A stretch of 64,000 nucleotides of DNA, taken from the NCBI GenBank assembly GCA_963757605.1, contig CAVWSF010000001.1:816027-880026 (forward strand), given 5' to 3'. A model generated the notes under the pieces. The model saw nothing but the letters and a program-made list of their open reading frames with translations, had not been told where the DNA came from and made no database searches. The DNA is from JAICJC01 sp963757605 (GTDB lineage: Bacteria > Actinomycetota > Thermoleophilia > Gaiellales > JAICJC01). Both the position numbers and the translations under genes were made by a program. Below are positions 57,167 to 64,000 of the stretch, one piece after another (position 1 is the stretch's first letter; every line of letters begins with the position of its first letter).

Positions 57167-58612
57167 GTGCTGGTCGTGTTCGAGAACGTCATGCCGCGCT
57201 ACGAGGTGCTGTCCGAAGAGGCGATGGGCGTGCTCGAGCAGGGCTGGCGGCGGCTGATCTCCGAGATCGGCGTCGAGTTCCTCCACGACGGCGCCGTCGA
57301 GCACTTCCGCCGCGCCGGCCAGGCCGTCGACGGCAACGTCGTGCGGCTCGATCCGGAGTTCGTGCTCGAGCAGGTGGCGGCGGCGCCCGCCGAGTTCGAC
57401 CTGCTCGCCCGCAACCCGGAGCGAACGATCCACGTCGGCGGCCGGCACATGTTCTTCGCGCCCACGCAGGGCCCGCCGTTCGTGCGGACCGGCGACGAGC
57501 GGCGGGAGGGGACGATGGCCGACTTCGAGCAGTTCTGCCGCCTGAGCCAGGTCTTCGACGTGCTCGACACGCCCGGCGGCCTCTGCTGCGAGCCGAACGA
57601 CCGTCCGCTCGACTCCAGGCACCTCGACATGCTGCTGGCGGTGCAGACGCTGACCGACAAGCCGTACATGGGCGCCGTCATCACCGCCGAAGCTGCCCGT
57701 GACACGATCGCCATGACCGACATGCTGCTCGGCCCGCATACCCGCGATGGCGCCCGGGTCTATGCGGTGGTGAACGCCAACTCGCCGCTCCGGTTCGACA
57801 CGCGCATGATCGAGGCGATGATGGTCTACGCCGAGGCGGGCGAGGTGAACGTGATCACGCCGTTCCTCCTGATGGGCGCGATGGCGCCGGTGTCGACGCC
57901 CGCGGCGCTCGTGCAGCAGACCGTGGAGGCGCTCGCAGGCCTCTGTCTGACCCAGCTCGTGCGGCCAGGGGCGCCGGTGATCCTCGGCTCGTTCCTGTCG
58001 CACACCGACATGCAGTCAGGCTCGCCCGGGTTCGGCGGCCCCGAGTCCGCGCTCGGCCTGTTCTGCTCGGGCCAGATCGCGCGCCGGTTCGGGCTGCCCT
58101 GGCGGGCGGGTGGCGGGTTCCTCACGTCGAGCCAGATGCCCGACGCGCAGGCCGCCTACGAGGGCATGAACACGATGCTGCCGGCCTTCCTGGCGGGTGC
58201 CAACTACGTCGAGCACGCGGCCGGCTGGCTCGAGTCCGGCCTGGTGGCGAGCTTCGAGAAGTTCATCGTCGATATCGAGATGCTGCGGGTGCTGCGCGAG
58301 GACTTCACGCCGCTCGAGGTGGACGAGGCCAGCCTCGCGTTCGATGCGCATGCGGAGGTCGGCCACGGCGGCCACTTCTTCGGAGCGGCGCACACGCTCG
58401 AGCGGTTCCGCGAGTGCTTCTACCGGCCGCTGCTCTCGTCCACCGAGAACTTCGAGCGCTGGGAGAAGCGCGGCGGCCAGGACGCGGCCGAGCGGGCCGC
58501 GCGGATCTGGCGGGAGTCGCTCGAGCGCTACGAGCAACCGCCCCTCGACCCGGCAACGCGCGAGCAGCTCGAGGGGTTCGTCGCCCGCCGCCGGGTCGAG
58601 CTGGGCGATTGA
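57167..58612 (+). CDS. MttB-family (trimethylamine methyltransferase-like) protein, non-pyrrolysine, cassette 2
   Basis: 481-residue MttB-superfamily protein, closely similar to the one at 16502. Shared blocks include GDERREGTMADFEQ, EPNDRPLDSRHL, TPFLLMGAMAPVSTPAALVQQTVE, TDMQSGSPGFGGPESALGL and VGHGGHFFGAAHTLERFRECF. No in-frame TAG, so no pyrrolysine. Expected role: cobalamin-dependent demethylation of a betaine or methylamine; the corrinoid partner is not in the window. Start GTG 57167, or GTG 57176 to match the paralogue's length. The stop overlaps the next TTG start (TTGA). Confidence 0.88.
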   Translation: MLVVFENVMPRYEVLSEEAMGVLEQGWRRLISEIGVEFLHDGAVEHFRRAGQAVDGNVVRLDPEFVLEQVAAAPAEFDLLARNPERTIHVGGRHMFFAPTQGPPFVRTGDERREGTMADFEQFCRLSQVFDVLDTPGGLCCEPNDRPLDSRHLDMLLAVQTLTDKPYMGAVITAEAARDTIAMTDMLLGPHTRDGARVYAVVNANSPLRFDTRMIEAMMVYAEAGEVNVITPFLLMGAMAPVSTPAALVQQTVEALAGLCLTQLVRPGAPVILGSFLSHTDMQSGSPGFGGPESALGLFCSGQIARRFGLPWRAGGGFLTSSQMPDAQAAYEGMNTMLPAFLAGANYVEHAAGWLESGLVASFEKFIVDIEMLRVLREDFTPLEVDEASLAFDAHAEVGHGGHFFGAAHTLERFRECFYRPLLSSTENFERWEKRGGQDAAERAARIWRESLERYEQPPLDPATREQLEGFVARRRVELGD

Positions 58613-59712
58613 GCGCGATCACGGCCATCCGCGCCTACCGCCAGTGGCAGCCGTTCGCGGAGGGCGCCTACGCAACCTCCGCCGGGTCCGCGGCGGGCTT
58701 CGACGCTGTCGTCGTCGCCGTCGACACCGAGCTCGGCATCACCGGCTGGGGCGAGATGGCGCCGCTCGGATCGTTCTACTCCGAGGCGTTCGCGGCAGGG
58801 GCGCGCGCGGGCGTGGCCGAGCTTGCGCCGCACCTGGTCGGCTGCGATGCCGGGCAGCCGCGCGGCATCGCCTCACGGATGGCCGAAGCGATGCGCGGCC
58901 AGCCCTACGTCAAGTCGGCGCTCGACATGGCCTGCTGGGACGCCGCGGCGCGAGAACAGGGCCGACCGCTGTGCGAGGCACTGGGCGGACGCCTGGGCGA
59001 CGCGGCCGAGCTCTACCGGTCGATCCCGCCGATGCCGCCCGAGCAGGCGGCGGCCGCGGCACAGCGCCATGTCGCCGCCGGGTACCGGCAGCTGCAGGTC
59101 AAAGTGGGCGGCGACGTCCACGCGGATGCCGAGCGGCTGCTGGCCGTGCGTGACGCCGCCGGCCCGGCCGCGCAGCTGGTCGCCGATGCGAACGGCGGCT
59201 GGTCGTCGGCAGCGGCGATGCGCTTCCTGCGAGCGGCGGGCGAAGCGGAGTACGCGCTCGAGCAGCCGTGTCAGTCGCTCGAGGAGTGTGCCGCCGTGCG
59301 GGCGCGGTGCTCCGTGCCGATGCTGCTCGACGAGTCGATCGTGTCGCTGCACGCGCTGCTCACCGCCTGGACGGCGGGCGCAGCCGATGGCGTCACCATC
59401 AAGCTCTCGCGTGTCGGCGGCGTGACTCCAGCCGTGACGATGCGGGACGTCGCGGCCGAGCTCGGCCTGCAGGTGACGGTCGAGGACACCGGCGGGGCGA
59501 GCATCGACACGGCGGCGATGCTCCACCTCTCGCTCTCGACGCCGGTGGACCGGCGCGGCCCGACGGTCGACTTCAACGCGTGGGTGACCGCCGACAACGC
59601 CACCGGCATCCCGGCGCCGGCAGGCGGGCGGCTGGCGCTGCCGGCGGGGCCGGGGCTCGGCGTCGAGGTGTTGGAGGAGCTCCTGGGCGAGCCATTCTTC
59701 CGCGCGCCCTGA
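58609..59712 (+). CDS. enolase-superfamily enzyme (MLE-type, betaine epimerase / hydroxyproline dehydratase-like), cassette 2
   Basis: 367-residue muconate-lactonising-type enzyme. Metal ligands D193 (VADANGGW), E218 (ALEQPCQ) and D241 (LLDESIV) and the two acid-base lysines K165 (LQVKVGG) and K265 (VTIKLSRVGGV) are visible. The KLSRVGG motif and lysine pair resemble cis-3-hydroxyproline dehydratases and 4-hydroxyproline-betaine epimerase, which act on cyclic amino acids and betaines. TTG 58609 overlaps the mttB stop; the cassette-1 enolase also starts with TTG. Exact substrate unknown. Confidence 0.85.
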   Translation: MSAITAIRAYRQWQPFAEGAYATSAGSAAGFDAVVVAVDTELGITGWGEMAPLGSFYSEAFAAGARAGVAELAPHLVGCDAGQPRGIASRMAEAMRGQPYVKSALDMACWDAAAREQGRPLCEALGGRLGDAAELYRSIPPMPPEQAAAAAQRHVAAGYRQLQVKVGGDVHADAERLLAVRDAAGPAAQLVADANGGWSSAAAMRFLRAAGEAEYALEQPCQSLEECAAVRARCSVPMLLDESIVSLHALLTAWTAGAADGVTIKLSRVGGVTPAVTMRDVAAELGLQVTVEDTGGASIDTAAMLHLSLSTPVDRRGPTVDFNAWVTADNATGIPAPAGGRLALPAGPGLGVEVLEELLGEPFFRAP

Positions 59713-59717
59713 GCGGG

Positions 59718-61217
59718 ATGCGCGATCATGGGCGCGTGCCCCCGCCGCTGCACCTCGACGACCGCCTCTCGATCGAGGAGCTGGCGCAGGTGGCGCGGGA
59801 CGGCCGTCAGGTGGAGCTGTCCGCGGCGGCGCGGGAGCGGATCGCCCGCAGCCGCGAGGTGACCGAGCGGCTGCTCGCCGAGGGAGGGCGCGTGTACGGG
59901 CTGACGACGGGGGTCGGCGCGCTCAAGCGCGTCGCGGTCGGGCAGGCCGAGCAGCCGGGGTTCAACCGCCTGCTCTTGCTCTCCCACCGCACGGGCACCG
60001 GACCGCCGGCCGCCGAGGAGGTGGTGCGCGCGGCGATGCTGGCGCAGCTCGCAGGGTTTGCGCGCGGCCGCTCGGGCGTCCGCCTGCAGCTGGCGGAGCT
60101 GCTGGCTGATGCGCTCAATGCGGGACTGTCGCCGCGGGTGCGCAGCGTCGGCTCGCTCGGTCAGTCGGATCTGGGGCCACTCGCCGACCTGGCGGAGGCG
60201 CTCACGGGCGAGGGCGACTGGGGTGCCGAGCTGGAACGCCTCGGGCTCGAGCCCTGGCGGCCGATCGACAAGGAGGGGCTTGCGTTCGTCAACTCCAATG
60301 CGTTCACGCTGGGGTGGACGGCGCTCGCGCTGGCGGACGTTCCGGCGCTGCTCGACCAGTTCGACGAGGCGGCCGCGCTGACGTTCGAAGGCATGCTCGG
60401 AAACGTCGAGGCACTCGACCCGGCCGTCGCCGACGCGCGGCCCGTGCCCGGCATTCCCGAGGCGGTCGAGAGGATGCGGGCGCTGCTCGAGGGCGGAGCG
60501 CTGCTCGCCGGCGGCCTCGGCCGCGAGCTGCAGGATCCGCTGACGATGCGGGTCGTGCCGCAGACCCATTCCGCGGCGCGGATCGCCCTCGCCCATTGCC
60601 GGTCGATCGTCGAGGCGGAGCTCGTCGCCTCGCACGACAACCCCGCGATCAGCCCCGATGGGCGTGCGCTCTCCAACGGCAACTTCGACTCGGTGCCCTA
60701 CGGGATCACCGTCGACTACCTGCGCCTCGCGTTGGCGCACGTCGCGACCGCGTCCTGCGAGCGGGCGAACAAGCTCGTGCATTCCGGATTCAGCGGCCTC
60801 CCGACCGGCCTTCGAGACGACGACGCGACCAGCGAGGACGGCCTCGCGATCGTCGTCTACGGCGCGTCGGCGGCGACGGCGGAGCTGCGGCTCTTGGCCC
60901 AGCCGGCGACACTCGAGGGGTCGACCACCTCGACCGCCGAGGGGATCGAGGACCGCGTCATCCCGACCACCCTGGCCGCACGGCGCCTGGCCGAGATGAC
61001 CGGCCTCGCGCGGTACGTCGCGGCGACCGAGCTCTACCTGGCCGCCCAGGCGGTCGACCTGCGCGAGCGCCGCGACGAGCTCGGCCACGGCACGCGGCGC
61101 GTCTACGAGCTGGTGCGCGCACACGCGCCGCGGCGGCGACCGGGCGAGCCGCCGATAGCCGATCTGGGGCCGCTCGAGGCGGCGCTGCGCGGCGTTAGAG
61201 CCCGGCCTGTGCGGTGA
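59718..61217 (+). CDS. histidine-ammonia-lyase homologue lacking the MIO triad, cassette 2
   Basis: 499-residue ammonia-lyase-fold protein, paralogue of 14564. Landmarks: VYGLTTGVGALKR (~59-71), FVNSNAFTLGW, LQDPLTMRVVPQTHSAAR, ELVASHDNP and TSTAEGIEDRVIP. At residues 145-154 it reads GSLGQSDLGP where MIO enzymes have ASG before DLAP: the loop is one residue shorter and cannot make MIO. A trimethylamine-eliminating betaine lyase, as for ergothionase, is the favoured inference. ATG 59718 follows the enolase stop by 5 bases; GTG 59736 is an alternative. The 3' end overlaps the convergent DUF2252 gene by 23 bases. Confidence 0.85.
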   Translation: MRDHGRVPPPLHLDDRLSIEELAQVARDGRQVELSAAARERIARSREVTERLLAEGGRVYGLTTGVGALKRVAVGQAEQPGFNRLLLLSHRTGTGPPAAEEVVRAAMLAQLAGFARGRSGVRLQLAELLADALNAGLSPRVRSVGSLGQSDLGPLADLAEALTGEGDWGAELERLGLEPWRPIDKEGLAFVNSNAFTLGWTALALADVPALLDQFDEAAALTFEGMLGNVEALDPAVADARPVPGIPEAVERMRALLEGGALLAGGLGRELQDPLTMRVVPQTHSAARIALAHCRSIVEAELVASHDNPAISPDGRALSNGNFDSVPYGITVDYLRLALAHVATASCERANKLVHSGFSGLPTGLRDDDATSEDGLAIVVYGASAATAELRLLAQPATLEGSTTSTAEGIEDRVIPTTLAARRLAEMTGLARYVAATELYLAAQAVDLRERRDELGHGTRRVYELVRAHAPRRRPGEPPIADLGPLEAALRGVRARPVR

Positions 61218-62673
61218 TCCTTCCCGAGTTGACGGCTTGGGTGAGGGCGTCGTAGTCGCGCTGGTTTTGGTCGGCGTAGGCTTCGGAGAAGTCGGCGACG
61301 GCGCGGTCGAAAGCGTCGCTTTGGCCAAGGTAGGCGGCGATGGCGATGCGGTCACCGGAGCAGGCGTGGGCGCGGGCGAGCGTCCATCCGCAGGTCTGGC
61401 CGTAGATCGTCGTGCCCTCGGGCAGGGCTCCTTCCGTCTCGAACGAGCCTTTCCAGTCCTTCAACTGGCGGCCATAGAAGTCGCGTTCTTGGCCGTCTAT
61501 GCCTCGCTCGACGCGGAGCCAGCCGAGGAAGATGTCGCTGCTTGCCTGCATCAGATGCTGCCCGGCGACGACGCGTTCGCCGTGATTGCCGTACTGGCTC
61601 TTCGCGGTGAACTCCTCCAGCACCGAGGGTTGGGCCTCCTTGAACTGCAGGAACAGCGGGTCGTCCTCGTCGCGGCCGAGCATCAATGCGATCCACGCAC
61701 GCGTGCCGACGCTCCCCACCCCGACAACCTTGCGCGCGATGTCAACGAATCGAAACTCTTCCAGCAGGACTCGCCGGTCGGTCTGCAGCGACTGCCGGTA
61801 CCGGCGCAGCAGCTCATGCATCTCCTCCGTCACGGCCTCTCCGTCGCGGCCGGGCGCGAGGTCCTGGATCCGTTCGATCAACGGCGGATCGGACACGATC
61901 TGCGGCTCGCCGTCCACCATCCGGGTGAGCTTCGCGAAGGCCTTCATGCTGTCGCGCGTCCGCGCCTTCGCCACGGTCTCGTCGACCCGCTTCGTCATCC
62001 CCTTCTTCAGCTGGCCCCGCAGCTGGGCCATGAGCTCATCGACCTCCACCCGGGAATACCACACCTCCAAAGCGCGCATGCCGGCGAACTTTCGCATCGC
62101 CTGGCGATAGGCGGCGACCGTCTCCCGCACGATCCGTCGACGTACCTTGCGCGAATAGCCGTTCTCGCGCCCCGCCACCTCGAAGCTCACGGCCAACCGC
62201 TTCACATCCCACTCCCAGGGCCCGGGAAGCGTCTCGTCGAAATCGTTCAGGTCGAACACCAACCGCCGATCCGGAGCCGCGAACAACCCGAAATTCGACA
62301 GATGCGCATCCCCGCACAGCTGGACGCGCAGCCCGGAATGAGGGCTCGCCGCCAGATCCGCCGCCATCAGCAACGCCGCACCGCGATAGAACGTGAACGG
62401 CGACACCAGCATCCGCCCATACCGGATCGGCACCAACTCCGGCACCCGCGATTCCGCCTGGGACTCCAGCAGATCGACAGGATCCGCACGATGCGCCGCC
62501 GGGGTGTACTCCGCGTGACTGGAACGCGGCACCTCGCGCCGCGCCGCCCGACCCCGCGCCACCCGCTCCGCCACACTCAGATGCGGCACGACCCGGGACG
62601 CCCGCTTCGTCGTGCTGCCCTTCGCGGCACTGACGACACTCTCGGCCGCAGTATCAGTCTCTGTCGTACTCAT
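61195..62673 (-). CDS. DUF2252 family protein
   Basis: 492-residue protein of a kinase-like (aminoglycoside-phosphotransferase-like) uncharacterised family. Conserved parts: FTFYRGAALLMAADLA, LCGDAHLSNFG, FDLNDFDETLPGPWEWDVKRLAVS and KVVGVGSVGTRAWIALM. The D-x-H-x-x-N and D-x-D motifs are like kinase catalytic and metal residues, but no activity is established. It heads a minus-strand run with SpoIIAA-like and DUF1269 genes upstream. Confidence 0.85.
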   Translation of the reverse strand: MSTTETDTAAESVVSAAKGSTTKRASRVVPHLSVAERVARGRAARREVPRSSHAEYTPAAHRADPVDLLESQAESRVPELVPIRYGRMLVSPFTFYRGAALLMAADLAASPHSGLRVQLCGDAHLSNFGLFAAPDRRLVFDLNDFDETLPGPWEWDVKRLAVSFEVAGRENGYSRKVRRRIVRETVAAYRQAMRKFAGMRALEVWYSRVEVDELMAQLRGQLKKGMTKRVDETVAKARTRDSMKAFAKLTRMVDGEPQIVSDPPLIERIQDLAPGRDGEAVTEEMHELLRRYRQSLQTDRRVLLEEFRFVDIARKVVGVGSVGTRAWIALMLGRDEDDPLFLQFKEAQPSVLEEFTAKSQYGNHGERVVAGQHLMQASSDIFLGWLRVERGIDGQERDFYGRQLKDWKGSFETEGALPEGTTIYGQTCGWTLARAHACSGDRIAIAAYLGQSDAFDRAVADFSEAYADQNQRDYDALTQAVNSGRITAQAGL

Positions 62674-62742
62674 GGCAGTCCTCCCTAGGCCTCCGTGATT
62701 TCAGGCCGGTTTCGAGCGAGGCGGAAGCCGTCGCTCGGGGTC

Positions 62743-63120
62743 TCACGGCGGGTCGAGCCCTTCGCTCGCCCACGCTTCCGCCCGCTCGCGCTCGCGGTTC
62801 GGGAACAGTTGGAGCTCGCCGGGAATCGACCAGCCCGCGATCGTCGCAAGTCGGCGGATGCTCTCCGAGTCGGTGACGACGGCGATGCGGTCGAAGGAGC
62901 GTGCATTGGCGAGCCCGAGCACGGCGTCCTGCCACGCTCCGCCGGCGGAGTAGCCGCGAAAGCGCTCATCGAGCACGTGGACGATGCGGATCGTCGCGTG
63001 GCGCTCCAGCGCATGGTTCACCGCCGGCGCGGCGATCGCGTCGTAGTCGTCGGATTCGACCTGCCCGACGGCTTCGATTCCGACGACCGCGTCGGGGAGC
63101 CCTTCGATCAGCTGGATCAT
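62743..63120 (-). CDS. SpoIIAA-like (STAS-fold) protein
   Basis: 125 residues: MIQLIEGLPDAVVGIEAVGQVESDDYD at the start and RIVHVLDERFRGYSAGGAWQDA and FDRIAVVTDSESIRRLATI in the middle. This is the pattern of SpoIIAA-like proteins, a STAS-related fold of unknown function often found with stress genes. It is 9 bases from the DUF1269 gene stop. Confidence 0.78.
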   Translation of the reverse strand: MIQLIEGLPDAVVGIEAVGQVESDDYDAIAAPAVNHALERHATIRIVHVLDERFRGYSAGGAWQDAVLGLANARSFDRIAVVTDSESIRRLATIAGWSIPGELQLFPNRERERAEAWASEGLDPP

Positions 63121-63129
63121 CGTCCTCCT

Positions 63130-63648
63130 TCAGCCCGCGAGTCCGGCGGATGCCTCCTTCAGGCCGGTCTTCAACTCCTTCGCGGAGGCCTCGTCGATCT
63201 GGGCGATCGACGTGCGGATGGCGTTGGAAAGCGCGCTCGCGACCAGCTCGGCCCCGCCGTGCTCGTAGATGGCGATGATGCCGGCCGTACCGGGCGGAAG
63301 CGCATCGTCGAGCTTGTCGCCGATCCCGGCCCGCACGCGGTGGCGGGCGAACTTCCCCGCGAGTGCGCCGGCGGCGGCGCCGACGGCGGTCGCGGCCAGG
63401 AGCGGCGGGGCGAAGAGCCCGATCACGAGGCCGGCGCCGGCGCCCGCCTCGGCTCCCTTGCGGCCGAGGTGGTCGCCGGTCTCCTGGACGTGCACCTCGC
63501 CGTCTGCGTCCTTGACGACGACCGCCACGCCGTCGGTGACGATCTTTCCGTCCGCCGCGAGCCTGGTGTAGGCGTCGAAGTCCTGCTGCGCCAGGTCGGG
63601 GATGAGATAGACGGCGACGAGAACGTCCAGCTGCTCGTTGTCACTCAT
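63130..63648 (-). CDS. DUF1269-family membrane-associated stress protein (paralogue 2)
   Basis: 172 residues with the same layout as 55200: DVLVAVYLIPDLAQQDFDAY, VAVVVKDADGEVHVQETGDHLGRKGAE, a Gly/Ala hydrophobic stretch (LVIGLFAPPLLAATAVGAAAGALAG) and LPPGTAGIIAIYEHGGAELV. Function unknown. It is co-oriented with the SpoIIAA-like and DUF2252 genes, so probably one transcript. Confidence 0.8.
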   Translation of the reverse strand: MSDNEQLDVLVAVYLIPDLAQQDFDAYTRLAADGKIVTDGVAVVVKDADGEVHVQETGDHLGRKGAEAGAGAGLVIGLFAPPLLAATAVGAAAGALAGKFARHRVRAGIGDKLDDALPPGTAGIIAIYEHGGAELVASALSNAIRTSIAQIDEASAKELKTGLKEASAGLAG

Positions 63649-63671
63649 GGTGCTCCTCTCTCGCCTCCGTC

Positions 63672-64000
63672 TCAGGCGCTCGCCGCATGTGCTGCGAGGG
63701 CCTGGGCGGCGTGCTCGTTGAGCGCGCTCGCGTCTTCCGGGCTCAGGTGCGGGGCCACGTCGAAGACGACCTGCTTGATCTCGCCCGTGAACGCGAACGG
63801 CGCCTTGTCGGCGTAGCTGCGGTCGACGACGAGGCCGTTGTCGCGACCGATGTCCATGCCGGAGTAGCCCGAGAAGCGACCGGGCACCGTGTGCTCCATC
63901 CGTCCGTTTGCGACCGGCTCCCGTTGACGAGCAGGGTCACCTCGCCCCCGTCGCCGGCTTCGATGCGTCGGCCGTGAAGACGAGCTCGACGTTGACCTCG
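63672..64000 (-). pseudogene. sulfatase-like protein, C-terminal end, frameshifted, 5' end outside window
   Basis: The last ~75 residues (VPGRFSGYSGMDIGRDNG ... FTGEIKQVVFDV) match the C-terminus of bacterial arylsulfatases. Upstream, the homologous protein is spread over three frames within 100 bases: VNVELVFTADASKPATG (to ~63945), GEVTLLVNG (~63917-63942) and EPVANGRMEHTV (from ~63915). This implies two single-base losses. The catalytic N-terminal domain is beyond the window. Either a decayed gene or indel errors at the contig end. Confidence 0.6.

Noticed and set aside
1..64000. tRNA, rRNA, IS elements, integrases and attachment sites
   Set aside because: No T-loop GTTCGANTC context with a matching acceptor stem, no rRNA segments, no transposase or integrase motifs and no tRNA-end duplications were seen by eye.

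Overview
The window is a dense, very high-GC (about 70% by eye) bacterial chromosome segment with about 65 protein genes. I saw no tRNA, rRNA, CRISPR array, transposase or phage module. Several traits point to the Actinobacteria, probably class Thermoleophilia: GC-ending codons, many GTG/TTG starts, an ECF41 sigma factor, EgtB, HutF with a partner M20 hydrolase, and -10 hexamers placed 6-8 bases before start codons (leaderless transcripts). The class assignment is an inference.

Layout. 1-10 kb: the end of an amine/amino-acid oxidase, an MFS exporter, a frameshifted GAF-GGDEF diguanylate cyclase, an HNH nuclease, a class IV aminotransferase, a UbiE-like methyltransferase, a cysteine dioxygenase divergent from a LacI-type regulator with a perfect operator between them, a GNAT protein, a quinone oxidoreductase and a GlcD-like oxidase. 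10.7-18 kb: an amidinotransferase-fold enzyme, then a plus-strand set of Zn-alcohol dehydrogenase, formaldehyde-activating enzyme (Fae), enolase-superfamily enzyme, a histidine-ammonia-lyase homologue lacking the MIO triad, a tandem-repeat region, and an MttB-family methyltransferase. 18-31 kb: a minus-strand block with a dipeptide-type ABC importer, an IclR regulator with a paired operator, an MFS carrier, a Gfo/Idh/MocA oxidoreductase and two amidohydrolases, plus an amidase. 31-46 kb: a zinc-motif DNA-binding-like protein, the ergothioneine enzyme EgtB divergent from a broken MetE-like gene, an ATP-grasp ligase, a glutaredoxin, a PilZ protein, P5C dehydrogenase, a CBS protein, precorrin-2 dehydrogenase, a large SF2 helicase and an inositol phosphatase. 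46-56 kb: a tyrosine phosphatase with an LPXTG mini-protein, an ECF41 sigma factor divergent from its epimerase target, an acyl-CoA dehydrogenase, HutF, an M20 hydrolase, a MobA-ASCH fusion, an ornithine-cyclodeaminase homologue, a DUF1269 protein and an ExoD protein. 56.6-61.2 kb: a second MttB - enolase - MIO-less lyase cassette, tightly coupled. 61-64 kb: stress-type genes (DUF2252, SpoIIAA-like, DUF1269) and the 3' end of a frameshifted sulfatase-like gene.

Most interesting content. The MttB / enolase / MIO-less lyase trio occurs twice, about 40 kb apart, as clear paralogues. In both lyases the Ala-Ser-Gly that forms the electrophilic MIO cofactor is replaced by a loop one residue shorter. 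MIO-independent members of this fold (ergothionase) eliminate trimethylamine from a betaine, MttB-family proteins demethylate quaternary or tertiary amines, and some enolase-superfamily proteins epimerise betaines. I infer two related pathways for betaine (trimethylammonium amino acid) breakdown. In the first cassette Fae and a zinc alcohol dehydrogenase may handle released C1 units. EgtB (betaine synthesis) and HutF with its M20 partner (late histidine degradation) in the same window fit this picture but do not prove it.

Other structure: a 30-31 bp inverted-repeat element in three copies that supplies stop codons to neighbouring genes, two 135-bp direct repeats before the first MttB gene, and frameshifts in three otherwise well-conserved genes that could be real decay or assembly indels.
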